Source: Mucilaginibacter sp. KACC 22773 (lineage in GTDB: Bacteria > Bacteroidota > Bacteroidia > Sphingobacteriales > Sphingobacteriaceae). Taken from it: a stretch of 64,000 bases of DNA. Within the stretch, counting starts at the first letter, position 1. Each line of letters opens with the position of its first letter. Made by a program: the position numbers and the translations under genes. The notes beneath the pieces were generated by a model, which saw only the letters and a list, made by a program, of their open reading frames with translations, was not told where the DNA came from and did not search any database. Positions 54,830-63,947 of the stretch are shown piece after piece. Where the stretch lies: the NCBI RefSeq assembly GCF_028736215.1, contig NZ_CP117883.1:3844001-3908000 (forward strand), read 5' to 3'.

Positions 54830-55080
54830 GCTTATTTATTTTTTTGCGTGAGGCGGATGGAATCTGCCTTACGTTTATTTTCCAGCGATAAATATTACCT
54901 CTATTACAGGGCATTCAGGATTTGCAATACCGATTTGCATGTGGGAGACGCAATTATGCGTCTCTACATTTGAATGTTAACCTTGCGCCCCCCCCTCTCC
55001 ATATACATTAAAACTTAACCTATTGTTTATGATAAATTTTAATAGCAACAGTATTTTTAGCTACAGAAAAACAACACGTT
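54830..55080. repeat. Gap with GAGACGCAATTATGCGTCTC palindrome
   Basis: A perfect 8-bp stem with ATTA centre at 54945-54964, preceded by GGCATTCAGGATTTGCAA at about 54910. The same pieces recur at 60892-61004, so it is a dispersed repeat. No gene seen. Confidence 0.75.
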
Positions 55081-55434
55081 ATGAAAAGAAAATTCTTAAC
55101 AACTGTATTCCTGTGCTGCTGCTTTTTAGCCTGTTTAGCTGCCATTGCCGATTTTAGCGGAAGCTGGGGCGGAATTTTAACCATGGAGAATGGCGACCAA
55201 TATCCCTTAACCTATCATTTTAAAATTGATGGTGATAAACTAACCGGCACCGTACAAACCCCTAAAGGCGAACTACCCGTTGACGACGGTAAAATTAACG
55301 GAGATAAATTCACATTCACGGTTACCCTTGGCGATATCGAAATACCACACAGCGGCAAATTTTATGGCGATTCTATCGGCGTGGACATTGCGGCTAATGG
55401 GGTTAAAGTGCATACTACACTGAAAAGGAAGTAG
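55081..55434 (+). CDS. Small secreted beta-barrel-like hypothetical protein
   Basis: 117 aa. A signal peptide (TTVFLCCCFLACLAAIA) precedes a domain with FSGSWGGILTMENGDQYPLTYHF with breaks, DKLTGTVQTPKGELPV, and DKFTFTVTLGDIEI, a pattern of lipocalin-like antiparallel strands often found attached to glycosidases or as stand-alone periplasmic proteins. The function is unknown. The IS-interrupted repeat begins about 80 bp downstream. Confidence 0.7.
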   Translation: MKRKFLTTVFLCCCFLACLAAIADFSGSWGGILTMENGDQYPLTYHFKIDGDKLTGTVQTPKGELPVDDGKINGDKFTFTVTLGDIEIPHSGKFYGDSIGVDIAANGVKVHTTLKRK

Positions 55435-55569
55435 CGTTAAATTATGTTGCGGGCGACGTTATAAGTTATACAATTCGGCTAAATTCGGGAGGAGACTGAC
55501 GAATATCGCATGGCGGCTACGACTCACCCCGACGAGGCTACGCCCGTCTGCCCCTCTCTCCGCTTCGCG

Positions 55570-57218
55570 TGACTGTTGCACAACTAAACAAGCCAACAGT
55601 GGCTTTAGAATTAAGTTCTTTGAAATATTGATTAAAATATTGATTATTAGTATATTAGCACATGCAAGGAAAGAAAATACACCAAGAAAGCTTGTTCATA
55701 CAGTTTCAGCTTTCCGACTACGTACCAGCTGATAATTTTTACCGTCGGTTAAAAAGTTTGCTTGATTTAGACTTCTTGTATCCGACAACTTTGAAGTATT
55801 ATGGCAAGGAAGGTCAAAAAAGCATCGACCCGGTTGTATTTATGAAATTGATGCTCGTTGGTTATCTCGAAAATATTAATAGCGACCGCCGGATTGTTAT
55901 TTCATCGGGAATGCGGATGGACATTCTTTATTTTCTCGGTTATGACCTTGGCCAGGAATTACCGTGGCATTCTACGTTAAGCCGCACCCGCAAGCTTTTT
56001 GGAGAGGAAACATTCCTTGAATTGTTTAAGCAAGTACTGAAGCTTTGCATTAATAACGGGATGATTAGCGGCAAACGGCAAGCTGTGGACAGTGCTTTAA
56101 TACCTGCCAATGCGGCTAAACAAAGTATGGTTGAGCGGATAGTGATGGAAGATGCATCTGTGTTCAGCCGGGAATTGAATGATAATATCGAGGATGATCC
56201 TGCAAAGCCGAAGGAGCCAAAAAGCGACAATGATGAAGGGCCGAAGAATAAAGACGTTGCGCCGACCAATCAAACACACTTCAGCCCTTCAGACCCGGAT
56301 GCCCGTTTAACCACCAAGCCAGGTAAACCGATGAGATTGTATTACCGGTCGCAAATGAGTGTGGATACAGCCAGTCATTGCATAACCTATATACAGGCAT
56401 TTAAGGGAAACGAGGCTGACAACAGTTCTTTGCCGGTAATACTACCGCAGATTGCCGGTAACATGGCTGACCATGGCATTCAGGTTGAAGAAATTCTGGC
56501 AGATACAGGCTACAGTAGCGGTAAAGCTATACGGGCATTAACTGCCAATGGTATGAAAGGATATATTCCTGCTCCCGGAACTTATAAGTCTTCAAGGGAA
56601 GGCGAAGGGTTCATATACGATGATAACTATGACCGGTATACTTGTATAATGGGTGTCCATCTGCCCTTCAAACGCATCGAATCTGCTTATAATGAACCGA
56701 CTGTTTTCAAGAAGATTTATGAGTCCAGCATTAGTGATTGCAAAAACTGTCCATTTAAGGACATTTGCGCCAATAAAAAAGGCTTCAAGAAGCTGGTTGA
56801 CTCTGCGGACAAACCGCTTTATGAATATATGCAACGGCGGGTAGAGAGCCCCAGAGGTAAACAGATGATGTCGCTGCGCTCCAGTACAGTCGAACCGGTA
56901 TTCGGCTCCTTAATTAATTACACGAGCTTAGACCGAATAAACACTAAAGGACTTAAACAAGCAAATAAATGTATGCTTATGGCTGCCGCCGCTTATAATA
57001 TCAAAAAACTGCTCAAATGTAAGTTCGGGCCACTGATAGCAGCGCCAATCCCGGCCATAGGTGGCCTGAAAGGTCTGTTTAATCAGTTGTTCATGCAATT
57101 TATAGGATACAAACAGCAACATGCTGTGAACTTCCTAACTTCGTTTTAATCAATAGTTCAAAGAACGGACGAACAGGCTCACGTCTGTATAACAGTCTCA
57201 ATAGTTGCGCAACGGCCA
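55570..57218 (+). mobile_element. IS1182-like insertion sequence (1649 bp)
   Basis: The left end TGACTGTTGCACAACTA and the inverted right end TGGCCGTTGCGCAACTA match in 14 of 17 positions. CTTCGCG occurs directly outside both ends (55563-55569 and 57219-57225), a 7-bp target duplication. It carries a single transposase gene. It looks intact: full-length ORF, both ends and target duplication present. Confidence 0.88.
55662..57149 (+). CDS. IS1182-family transposase
   Basis: 495 aa. The DUF772-type N-terminus (SIDPVVFMKLMLVGYLE, HSTLSRTRKLFGE) is followed by the DDE core: D143 in AVDSALIPANA, D281 in LADTGYSSG and E411 in SSTVEPVFGSL. Between D281 and E411 a Cys cluster (C360, C363, C369) may bind zinc. 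The acidic, Lys-rich insert near residues 175-205 is low complexity. It catalyses cut-and-paste-like transposition of the surrounding element, and no frameshift or internal stop is visible. Confidence 0.9.
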   Translation: MQGKKIHQESLFIQFQLSDYVPADNFYRRLKSLLDLDFLYPTTLKYYGKEGQKSIDPVVFMKLMLVGYLENINSDRRIVISSGMRMDILYFLGYDLGQELPWHSTLSRTRKLFGEETFLELFKQVLKLCINNGMISGKRQAVDSALIPANAAKQSMVERIVMEDASVFSRELNDNIEDDPAKPKEPKSDNDEGPKNKDVAPTNQTHFSPSDPDARLTTKPGKPMRLYYRSQMSVDTASHCITYIQAFKGNEADNSSLPVILPQIAGNMADHGIQVEEILADTGYSSGKAIRALTANGMKGYIPAPGTYKSSREGEGFIYDDNYDRYTCIMGVHLPFKRIESAYNEPTVFKKIYESSISDCKNCPFKDICANKKGFKKLVDSADKPLYEYMQRRVESPRGKQMMSLRSSTVEPVFGSLINYTSLDRINTKGLKQANKCMLMAAAAYNIKKLLKCKFGPLIAAPIPAIGGLKGLFNQLFMQFIGYKQQHAVNFLTSF

Positions 57219-57225
57219 CTTCGCG

Positions 57226-57546
57226 CATAGAGGAGCGAAGAAAACTATTTTTTTATTCCTCACCCTCCTTGCGGCGAAGCCTGAGAGAGGGTGGCCCAGC
57301 GGAGCGTCGGCCGGGTGAGTCGTAGCCAGCGTTCAAGCTAATGTTTATGTAAACCCAAACACATCAAAGATAGCCTACGAAGCGTTGCGGGCGAAGGCCT
57401 TTTCCGCACGACCTTTCGACAGGCTCAGCGTGACAGGCCCGCTCACAGTTGAAAAATAAACACGTCATTAAATGCTTCCTGGCTATTGCCAACATTACCA
57501 ATTAAATGCGCTTAATTTTTGATAATTTTGCCGCCCTAACTATACT
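57226..57546. other. Gap with the right half of the split palindrome
   Basis: 57226-57327 completes the interrupted element. Beyond it, CGACCTTTCGACAGGCTCAGCGTGACAGG near 57409 (19 of its bases palindromic in part) looks like a further short repeat. No gene recognised. Confidence 0.5.
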
Positions 57547-57573
57547 TTGTGTAGTTGTGCCAAACGCAATTTT

Positions 57574-59700
57574 ATGCCAACAACGTATACCAAAACTTTA
57601 GCCCGAAAAATTCTTTTTGCGTTCCTTGCCTTCGCCATCATTTTTTCAGTTACAGCGCTTATTGTCCGCACGTCGATTACTAAAAAGTTAGCGAATATTT
57701 CTAAACTGGCCAATAATATGGACCAGGGGAATCATCATCCCGAGCATATTTTGTTATTACTGCACCAGGCCGAAGACGATTTCCAGGCGTCTTTACTCAA
57801 TACTAACAGTAAAAATAGCGACGATTATAAAACAAAGCTAATCTCGGCATTTAACGAACTGGATACTTTGCTTAAAGCACATGCCGATACAAGCAGCCTT
57901 AACATCGTACAAAGCAAAAAAATAAAGTCGTGGTACCAAAAAAAGTTAGCCCTATCTAACCAGCTCTTTGGGCTCAAGCACAATTTTGATTCATTGCTTA
58001 CTGTTTATGCTGCATTTAACATCGAAGCCGTCAAGTATGCGCAGGAACTTTCCGGCAACGCCAATAAATCATTAAAAATTCAAACAGATACTGTTAAAAA
58101 AATAACGCCTTCAGCCAAAAGGAGTCTTTTTAAACGAATTAAAGATGCCATTAACAATAAGGACGACAAGACGATATCTGCAATAGAGATTAACCATCGC
58201 AACAATTTAAAGGAGGTTAATGCATCTACACAAAAGCTATTAACTAAGGATCAGAAAGCTTACGCCAGCAGCCTGAGGCAATTGCAGCAACAAAACCTAA
58301 AGCTGATAACGATGCAGCGCGAACTGATTGTCCTGAATTCGCATATCAGCAATGAGCTGGAGCGCATTATTAATGACATAAAAGAATTAAATTACAACGC
58401 GACCAGCGAGTTCAGGGATATATTGTTTAAAAACTACCAGGAAACCACGGGATTGTTGAATACCTTCTCGCTTATAGCTTTATTCCTGGTGCTTGTGTTT
58501 GCTACGCTACTCATTCTATTTATCATTCAGCTTAACCGGGCCGAACTGCTGCTACACAAAGAAATTGAACAATCGGTTACCATTGCTCAACAAAAGATGG
58601 ACCTGCTTTTGCATATGAGCCACGAGGTACGTAACCCGCTTACCGCCATCAGGGGCTTCCTTTACATTTTTGGTAAAACCAACCTGGCTAAAAAACAAGC
58701 TGACATGCTCGATTCTATCAAGCACTCATCGGATATGCTGCTGCGCACCCTGAACGACACCCTGGATGCAGCAAAAATGGAAAACAGCGAGTTTAAAATT
58801 AGCACGGAACCTTTTAATCCTGATGATGCACTAAAAACAGTTGTTGAAAGCATGGAGTTTGGCGCAACTAAAAAGGGGTTAACATTAGATTACCATTTTA
58901 AAGGCGACAAAGACGCTATTTTACTGGGCGATAGCCTTAGGCTGAAACAGATTATGGTTAACCTGCTAAGCAACGCTATTAAATTTACCAAGGAAGGCGG
59001 CATCAGGGTAATAGCCGAATTGGTTGGCCCGGAAAATAAGCTGATTGTTGATGTCAGGGACACCGGGGATGGTATTAGTCCGGAGCAGCAGTCCAATTTG
59101 TTTTCAAAATACTATCAAACCAGTTCATCAAACGGAAAGGCAGGTACCGGGCTGGGACTATTTATTTGCAAACAACTGATAAAGCTGCAAGACGGGCATA
59201 TTACCGTAGATAGCAAACCCGGGGCAGGCACTACGTTTAGTTTTACCATTCAGTATCAAAAAAGCAATAACGAGGCTGTTGTTAAACCCGACACGCTTGA
59301 CCCTGCATTGTTATTGAATGGCATTACCATTTTGGCAGTTGACGACAATGAGCTTGATTTGATGTCGTTAAAAATGATACTGGCCCGTTGGAATGTTAAT
59401 TTTTTACAGGCAGGTAACGCAAAACAAGCATTAGAGATAATTGCCAAAAATGATGTAAACGTTGTGCTTACAGCCGTGCCTGCCCAAGAAACAGATGTAG
59501 CCGAATTGTTGACGGCCTTGCAAAAATCAACCACCTCCATTAATAAGTTACCTGTAATTGCTATAAGTGGCGTACCGGCAGATGCGGAAAACTATTTAAA
59601 GATGGGTTTTGCTGATATTATTGAAAAATCTGTTGTAGATACCCAATTGGTGGGTAAACTTGTTAAGGTATTGAAGCCGCAAGCGGGGAACTTGCATTGA
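57574..59700 (+). CDS. Hybrid histidine kinase with degenerate receiver
   Basis: 708 aa from MPTTYTKTLARK at 57574; an earlier TTG frame is unlikely. TM1 is at about 12-33. A helical, Lys/Asp-rich periplasmic region of about 250 residues follows, then TM2 at about 301-321. H350 is in LLLHMSHEVRNPLTAIRGF. N-box LLSNAIKF and G-box GTGLGLF follow. A C-terminal receiver starts ILAVDDNELD, but the phosphoacceptor strand reads VVLTAVPAQE, with Ala (residue 634) where Asp should be, while the Lys near the end is kept. It is probably an orphan kinase with a pseudo-receiver. Confidence 0.87.
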   Translation: MPTTYTKTLARKILFAFLAFAIIFSVTALIVRTSITKKLANISKLANNMDQGNHHPEHILLLLHQAEDDFQASLLNTNSKNSDDYKTKLISAFNELDTLLKAHADTSSLNIVQSKKIKSWYQKKLALSNQLFGLKHNFDSLLTVYAAFNIEAVKYAQELSGNANKSLKIQTDTVKKITPSAKRSLFKRIKDAINNKDDKTISAIEINHRNNLKEVNASTQKLLTKDQKAYASSLRQLQQQNLKLITMQRELIVLNSHISNELERIINDIKELNYNATSEFRDILFKNYQETTGLLNTFSLIALFLVLVFATLLILFIIQLNRAELLLHKEIEQSVTIAQQKMDLLLHMSHEVRNPLTAIRGFLYIFGKTNLAKKQADMLDSIKHSSDMLLRTLNDTLDAAKMENSEFKISTEPFNPDDALKTVVESMEFGATKKGLTLDYHFKGDKDAILLGDSLRLKQIMVNLLSNAIKFTKEGGIRVIAELVGPENKLIVDVRDTGDGISPEQQSNLFSKYYQTSSSNGKAGTGLGLFICKQLIKLQDGHITVDSKPGAGTTFSFTIQYQKSNNEAVVKPDTLDPALLLNGITILAVDDNELDLMSLKMILARWNVNFLQAGNAKQALEIIAKNDVNVVLTAVPAQETDVAELLTALQKSTTSINKLPVIAISGVPADAENYLKMGFADIIEKSVVDTQLVGKLVKVLKPQAGNLH

Positions 59701-60097
59701 TGGTAGAATTTGAGTACCCGCAAATCCCCATTAGCGCCTTGAGTGGCTGCCTGCAGGGTGGCAGATTTATGGTTTTAACAAACAATCCTTTTTGATCATA
59801 AGTCGCCCTTTGCGTCACTAACTACGCAATACTTGGGCTAAATCCGAAATTTACCCCGGGTTAAAAACATTAACCATTGGTAGTGTACCACCCCGTACCG
59901 CCCCGTGTCAGGGTGTTTCAGGGTGTTTCAGGGTGTTTCAGGGCGTTTCAGGGCGTTTCATCCCGTACCGGTACACACACTTGCAATTAAATCACACTGT
60001 TCGATTTATATGACTTCGGACGGTAACACATTTACGTTCGTTGTTTATATAACCATACATTTTTTAAACTACTTCAGCGTATATTTGTCTATTAAAT
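59701..60097. repeat. Gap with a 10-bp tandem repeat
   Basis: 59911-59960 is five units of GGGTGTTTCA/GGGCGTTTCA in exact 10-bp register, bordered by CCCCGTACCGCCCCGTGTCA and TCCCGTACCG. A reading frame crosses it, but it is repeat-derived and not annotated. The rest of the gap shows nothing. Confidence 0.75.
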
Positions 60098-60718
60098 ATG
60101 CTCATTAAAATATATCCCGAAAACCCGAACCCTAAAGCGATAGAGCAGGTTGTTGAAGTGCTGCGCAAAGGCGGATTGATTATTTATCCTACAGATACCA
60201 TTTACGGGCTTGGTTGCGATATCACCAACCACAAAGCTATCGAAGCAATTTGCAAAATCAGGAATATTAAACCCGAGAAGGCTAATTTTTCATTTATCTG
60301 CTATGATTTAAGCCACATATCTGATTATATTAAACCGATAGATAACACAACATTCCGTGTGCTTAAAAAAGCATTGCCCGGCCCGTTTACCTTTATATTT
60401 AACGCCAGCCATAAGGTGCCCAAGCTATTAAGCAGCAACAAAAAGACGGTTGGTATCCGTGTTCCTGACAACGATATTGCCCGAGAAATTGTACGTGTAT
60501 TAGGTAACCCCATCCTATCAACCTCTATCCGCGACGACGACGATATCATCGAATACTCAACCGACCCGGAACTGATCCACGAAAAATATGAAGACCTGGT
60601 TGATATAGTGATTGATGGCGGCTACGGCGATAACGTAGCCTCGACTGTTGTTGACTGTACCAACGGCGAGTTTGAGGTAATTCGTGAGGGTAAAGGAGAT
60701 CTGGAGATGTATTTGTAG
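60098..60718 (+). CDS. Threonylcarbamoyl-AMP synthase (Sua5/YciO/YrdC family)
   Basis: 206 aa. The YrdC fold is recognised by LRKGGLIIYPTDTIYGLGCDITN with breaks, KIRNIKPEKANFSFIC, PGPFTFIF, GIRVPDN and STSIRDDDD. YrdC/Sua5 proteins make threonylcarbamoyl-AMP for the tRNA t6A modification; the YciO subgroup has a less certain role. The short length, without the Sua5 C-terminal domain, and the YciO-like RIPD/SRIDDD variants mean it could be YciO rather than TsaC. Confidence 0.85.
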   Translation: MLIKIYPENPNPKAIEQVVEVLRKGGLIIYPTDTIYGLGCDITNHKAIEAICKIRNIKPEKANFSFICYDLSHISDYIKPIDNTTFRVLKKALPGPFTFIFNASHKVPKLLSSNKKTVGIRVPDNDIAREIVRVLGNPILSTSIRDDDDIIEYSTDPELIHEKYEDLVDIVIDGGYGDNVASTVVDCTNGEFEVIREGKGDLEMYL

Positions 60719-61270
60719 GTGCTCTGGGGTTACCAGTTGTATTGATATTTTACGTCATTGTGAGGAACCATCGGGTAAGCCTGAAAAAAAAATGGTAATG
60801 GCTTTAGATGTTTACAACAACCATGTCATTGCGAGTAATCACCAGCTTGGCTGGAAAAAACAGAAATGACATTGCTGCAAATGGGGCTTTTGTAGAGACG
60901 CATAATTGCGTCTCCCGCAGGACATTCAGGATTTGCAAGGTGTGATTGCAAAGCCGATTTGCATGTGTGATTTGCATGCGGGAGAAGCAATTATGCGTCT
61001 CTACAAAAAAACAATATTGATAATCAATAATTTACAATGATGTCATTATAAGCGATAGCGTGGCGATCGCGAACTGTTCGGGTCCGCCATACAGAGTTCG
61101 CGATTGCTTCGTTCCTCGCAATGACATAAATTACCAAAAGCACATCGTTGAAAATAAGCCATTTACAAACCCATCATTATAAGACAGGAAAAAATCCCCG
61201 ACATGCTAAGTCCCAGATAGTTCGGGATTGCTTCGTACCTCGCAATGACGACTGAAAAGTGTGCTATTTC
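60719..61270. repeat. Cluster of four REP-like palindromes
   Basis: Four elements fill the gap between convergent genes: 60752-60871 (GTCATTG/CAATGAC-type ends), 60892-61004 (GTAGAGACGCATAATTGC opposed by GCAATTATGCGTCTCTAC), 61041-61126 and 61173-61250 (both ending CTCGCAATGAC with an ATTGCTTCGT core). They belong to at least two families represented elsewhere in the window. No gene is present. Confidence 0.85.
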
Positions 61271-62041
61271 TTACGGCCTTATCCCCTTAATAAACCCTGG
61301 TATCTTCCCCATATAATCCTCCTCAGCCAGCAACTTTACAAACTTACTGCCTACAATAGCGCCGTTTGCGTAGGCACATGCTTGTTTAAAAGTATTGTTG
61401 TCCGATATACCGAAACCAATGATAGTTGGGTTTTTAAGTTCCATGGCTTTAATGCGCTTGTAATAATCTTCAATGCTGTTGGTTAGCTGCAGGCTGCCGC
61501 CAGTGATGGAAGATGATGACAGCAGGTAAATAAAGCTGTTGCTCAGTTCATCAATTTTACGGATACGGTCTTCGGATGTTTGCGGAGTAACCAGGAAAAT
61601 ATTGCTCAGGTTGTTATCTGTAAAATAATTGGCGTATTTAGCTTCATACTCATACATCGGTAGATCGGGCACTATTACACCGTCTACACCTAATTCAACT
61701 GCCTTTTTGCAAAAACGTTCGATACCGTATTGTACTATCGGGTTAAAATAGCCCATCAATAAAATTGGGATAGCAACGCGTTTACGTAGTTCGGTCAGTT
61801 CTTCAAACAGCACGTTGAGGGTCATACCATTTTCCAAAGCCTGTTCAGAACTGTGCTGAATTGTGGGCCCATCGGCCACAGGATCCGAGTACGGGAAACC
61901 AATTTCCAGGAAATCAGCCCCGGCTTTTTCCAAAGCCTCGGCAATATCAACGGTAGTATTTAGTGCGGGATAACCCGCGGTAAAGTATATAGATAACAAA
62001 TTATCCTTTTTGGTAGCGAAAAGCTTGTTTAGGCGGTTCAT
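61271..62041 (-). CDS. trpA: Tryptophan synthase alpha chain
   Basis: 256 aa from MNRLNKLFATKK at 62041; the longer upstream frame is produced by the heptamer repeat and is not needed. It has the catalytic E46 (FLEIGFPYSDP) and D57 (PVADGP), the GVDGVIVPDLP loop and LLSSSSITGG, all expected for TrpA, which cleaves indole-glycerol-phosphate to indole and G3P. It is the last gene of the trp operon here, 95 bp after trpB. Confidence 0.95.
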   Translation of the reverse strand: MNRLNKLFATKKDNLLSIYFTAGYPALNTTVDIAEALEKAGADFLEIGFPYSDPVADGPTIQHSSEQALENGMTLNVLFEELTELRKRVAIPILLMGYFNPIVQYGIERFCKKAVELGVDGVIVPDLPMYEYEAKYANYFTDNNLSNIFLVTPQTSEDRIRKIDELSNSFIYLLSSSSITGGSLQLTNSIEDYYKRIKAMELKNPTIIGFGISDNNTFKQACAYANGAIVGSKFVKLLAEEDYMGKIPGFIKGIRP

Positions 62042-62053
62042 TGTGTTTTGTTT

Positions 62054-62132
62054 GTCCATAGTCGATAGTCCATAGACCATGGTTTTGTTTATTTTATTTC
62101 CTTCCATGGACTATCGACCATGGACCATCAAC
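62054..62132. repeat. Heptamer-phased inverted repeat in the trp operon
   Basis: Left arm GTCCATA, GTCGATA, GTCCATA, GACCATG (62054-62081). Right arm CATGGAC, TATCGAC, CATGGAC, CATCAAC (62105-62132). It sits between trpB and trpA: the right arm is 3 bp beyond the trpB stop and the left arm 12 bp above the trpA start. Confidence 0.93.
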
Positions 62133-62135
62133 TAA

Positions 62136-63317
62136 TTAATACCCGAAATATTTAATATAAGTATCCAAATCCTTATCTCCCCGGCCGGATATACAGATAA
62201 CAACGTTATCATCGGTTTCGAATGTCATTTTCTCAAGTTGTGCCAGTGCGTGGGCTGTTTCAATAGCCGGAATGATGCCTTCCATTTGGGAACATAATAA
62301 GCCTGCCTGTAACGCCTCGTCATCGGTAATACTGGTGTATTGGGCGCGGTTTATTTTGTACAGGTGTGCATGCTGCGGACCAATGCCGGGGTAATCCAGC
62401 CCGGCCGATATGGAGTATGGCTCCACCACCTGGCCATCCTCTGTTTGCATCAGTATGGTACGGCTGCCATGCAGAACGCCTTCCTGGCCCAAAAATGTGG
62501 TAGCTGCAGAGTGGCCGCTGTTAACACCTTTGCCTGCTGCTTCAACTGCAACCAGCTTCACGTCTTCGTCGTCCAAAAAATGGTAAAACATGCCCATGGC
62601 ATTACTGCCGCCACCTACACAAGCCATTACGTATTGAGGTAACTCGTTGCCTGTTTGCTCCAATAACTGTTTTTTAGTCTCTTCTGATATCACGGATTGA
62701 AAACGGGCCACCATATCCGGAAAAGGATACGGCCCAACCACCGATCCGATGATGTAATGGGTATCAACGGGGTTGCCTATCCAATCGCGCAGGGCCTCGT
62801 TGGTGGCATCCTTCAGGGTTTTACTGCCCGATGTAGCCGGCCTTACCGTAGCACCCAGCATCTTCATACGCGATACATTGGGAGCCTGGCGTTCCATATC
62901 AACTGCGCCCATGTAAACCACGCATTCAATACCCATCAGGGCACAAACAGTAGCTGTGGCAACACCATGCTGCCCGGCGCCGGTTTCGGCAATAATACGT
63001 TTTTTCCCTAAGCGCTTAGCCAGCAGAATTTGCCCGATAGCATTGTTGATCTTGTGCGATCCGGTGTGGTTCAGGTCCTCGCGTTTAAAAAATATGTTGG
63101 CCCCATACTTTTCCGAATATCTTTTAGCGTGATATAGCGGCGAAGGCCTGCCTACATAGTTTTTCAGCAGGTCGTCAAATTCGGCTTTAAAACCTGGATC
63201 ATTAATAATGTTGATATATTGAAGCCTTAACTCCTCAACATTTGGATAAAGCATTTCAGGGATATAGGCGCCGCCAAAATCGCCATAATAACCTTGCTCG
63301 TTAACTCCGTATTTCAT
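62136..63317 (-). CDS. trpB: Tryptophan synthase beta chain
   Basis: 393 aa from MKYGVNEQGYYGDFGG at 63317; a ten-residue longer frame overlaps trpF more. PLP-binding K89 lies in NHTGSHKINNA, followed by ETGAGQHGVATATV, GGGSNAMGMF and a C-terminal ISGRGDKD. It condenses indole with serine. Its start overlaps the trpF stop region by 17 bp, showing translational coupling. Confidence 0.96.
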   Translation of the reverse strand: MKYGVNEQGYYGDFGGAYIPEMLYPNVEELRLQYINIINDPGFKAEFDDLLKNYVGRPSPLYHAKRYSEKYGANIFFKREDLNHTGSHKINNAIGQILLAKRLGKKRIIAETGAGQHGVATATVCALMGIECVVYMGAVDMERQAPNVSRMKMLGATVRPATSGSKTLKDATNEALRDWIGNPVDTHYIIGSVVGPYPFPDMVARFQSVISEETKKQLLEQTGNELPQYVMACVGGGSNAMGMFYHFLDDEDVKLVAVEAAGKGVNSGHSAATTFLGQEGVLHGSRTILMQTEDGQVVEPYSISAGLDYPGIGPQHAHLYKINRAQYTSITDDEALQAGLLCSQMEGIIPAIETAHALAQLEKMTFETDDNVVICISGRGDKDLDTYIKYFGY

Positions 63318-63945
63318 TTGTAATAGTTTGCTTGTTGATGATATCAAATGCTTGTTTTAGTTTACCGGTATCTTTAAAACCCGGCGCCGTTTCAAAACGG
63401 CTATTTAAATCAACCCCGTAAAATTGCGGGTGATTAATCTTTTTAATTTCTTCCAGGTTATCCAGGCTTATACCACCCGATAAAAAGAAGGGGACTTCCA
63501 GTTTATAATTATCCAGCATCCCCCAGTCAAAAGTTTTACCCGAGCCACCATAGGCAGCAGTTTTTGTATCGAACAGGAAATAGTCTACTTTGTTTATGTA
63601 ATTATCGAGCTGGCCGAAATCGAAATTTCCGTCCAACCCAAAAGCTTTAAACACGGTAACCCTGTCCCGAAAACTGTGACTAAATTCCGGCGATTCGTCG
63701 CCGTGCAGTTGTATTGCATCAAAACCGTACGCATCTATCAAAGAATCGATTATTTCTGCACTTTCATTCACAAAAACTGCTGTTTTTTTGATGTTTTTTT
63801 GTATTTTTTTTAAACTTTCTGCAGATAATTGACCGATATATCGGGGCGAAAGCCCGTAGCAAATAAAGCCCAGGTAGTCGGGTTTTAATGCGGCTACCGC
63901 TTCAATATTTTCGGGATCTTTTAAACCGCAAACTTTTATCTTCAT
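63301..63945 (-). CDS. trpF: Phosphoribosylanthranilate isomerase
   Basis: 214 aa, standard length. KIKVCGLKDPENI carries the catalytic Cys; GFICYGLSPRYI, FDAIQLHGDES (catalytic Asp strand) and FFLSGGISLDN are the usual beta-alpha barrel marks. It converts PRA to CdRP in tryptophan synthesis. It begins 2 bp after the stop of the partial upstream gene. Confidence 0.95.
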   Translation of the reverse strand: MKIKVCGLKDPENIEAVAALKPDYLGFICYGLSPRYIGQLSAESLKKIQKNIKKTAVFVNESAEIIDSLIDAYGFDAIQLHGDESPEFSHSFRDRVTVFKAFGLDGNFDFGQLDNYINKVDYFLFDTKTAAYGGSGKTFDWGMLDNYKLEVPFFLSGGISLDNLEEIKKINHPQFYGVDLNSRFETAPGFKDTGKLKQAFDIINKQTITNEIRS

Positions 63946-63947
63946 GT

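Larger units (their letters stand above)
55515..57327. repeat. Palindromic element interrupted by the IS
   Basis: GGCTACGACTCACCC at 55515-55529 and GGGTGAGTCGTAGCC at 57313-57327 are the outer complementary ends of one element, split by the IS. Without the IS and one target copy its middle reads CCGCTTCGCGCATAGAGG, as in the intact 41.6-kb element. Confidence 0.88.

Noticed and set aside
55662..57149. IS element considered as part of a composite transposon carrying the hybrid kinase or secreted genes
   Set aside because: Only one IS copy is in the window, its target duplication closes directly around it, and no second copy flanks cargo.
59905..60108. 67-codon frame crossing the decamer repeat
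   Set aside because: Repetitive translation of the 10-bp units, overlapping the start of the Sua5-like gene.
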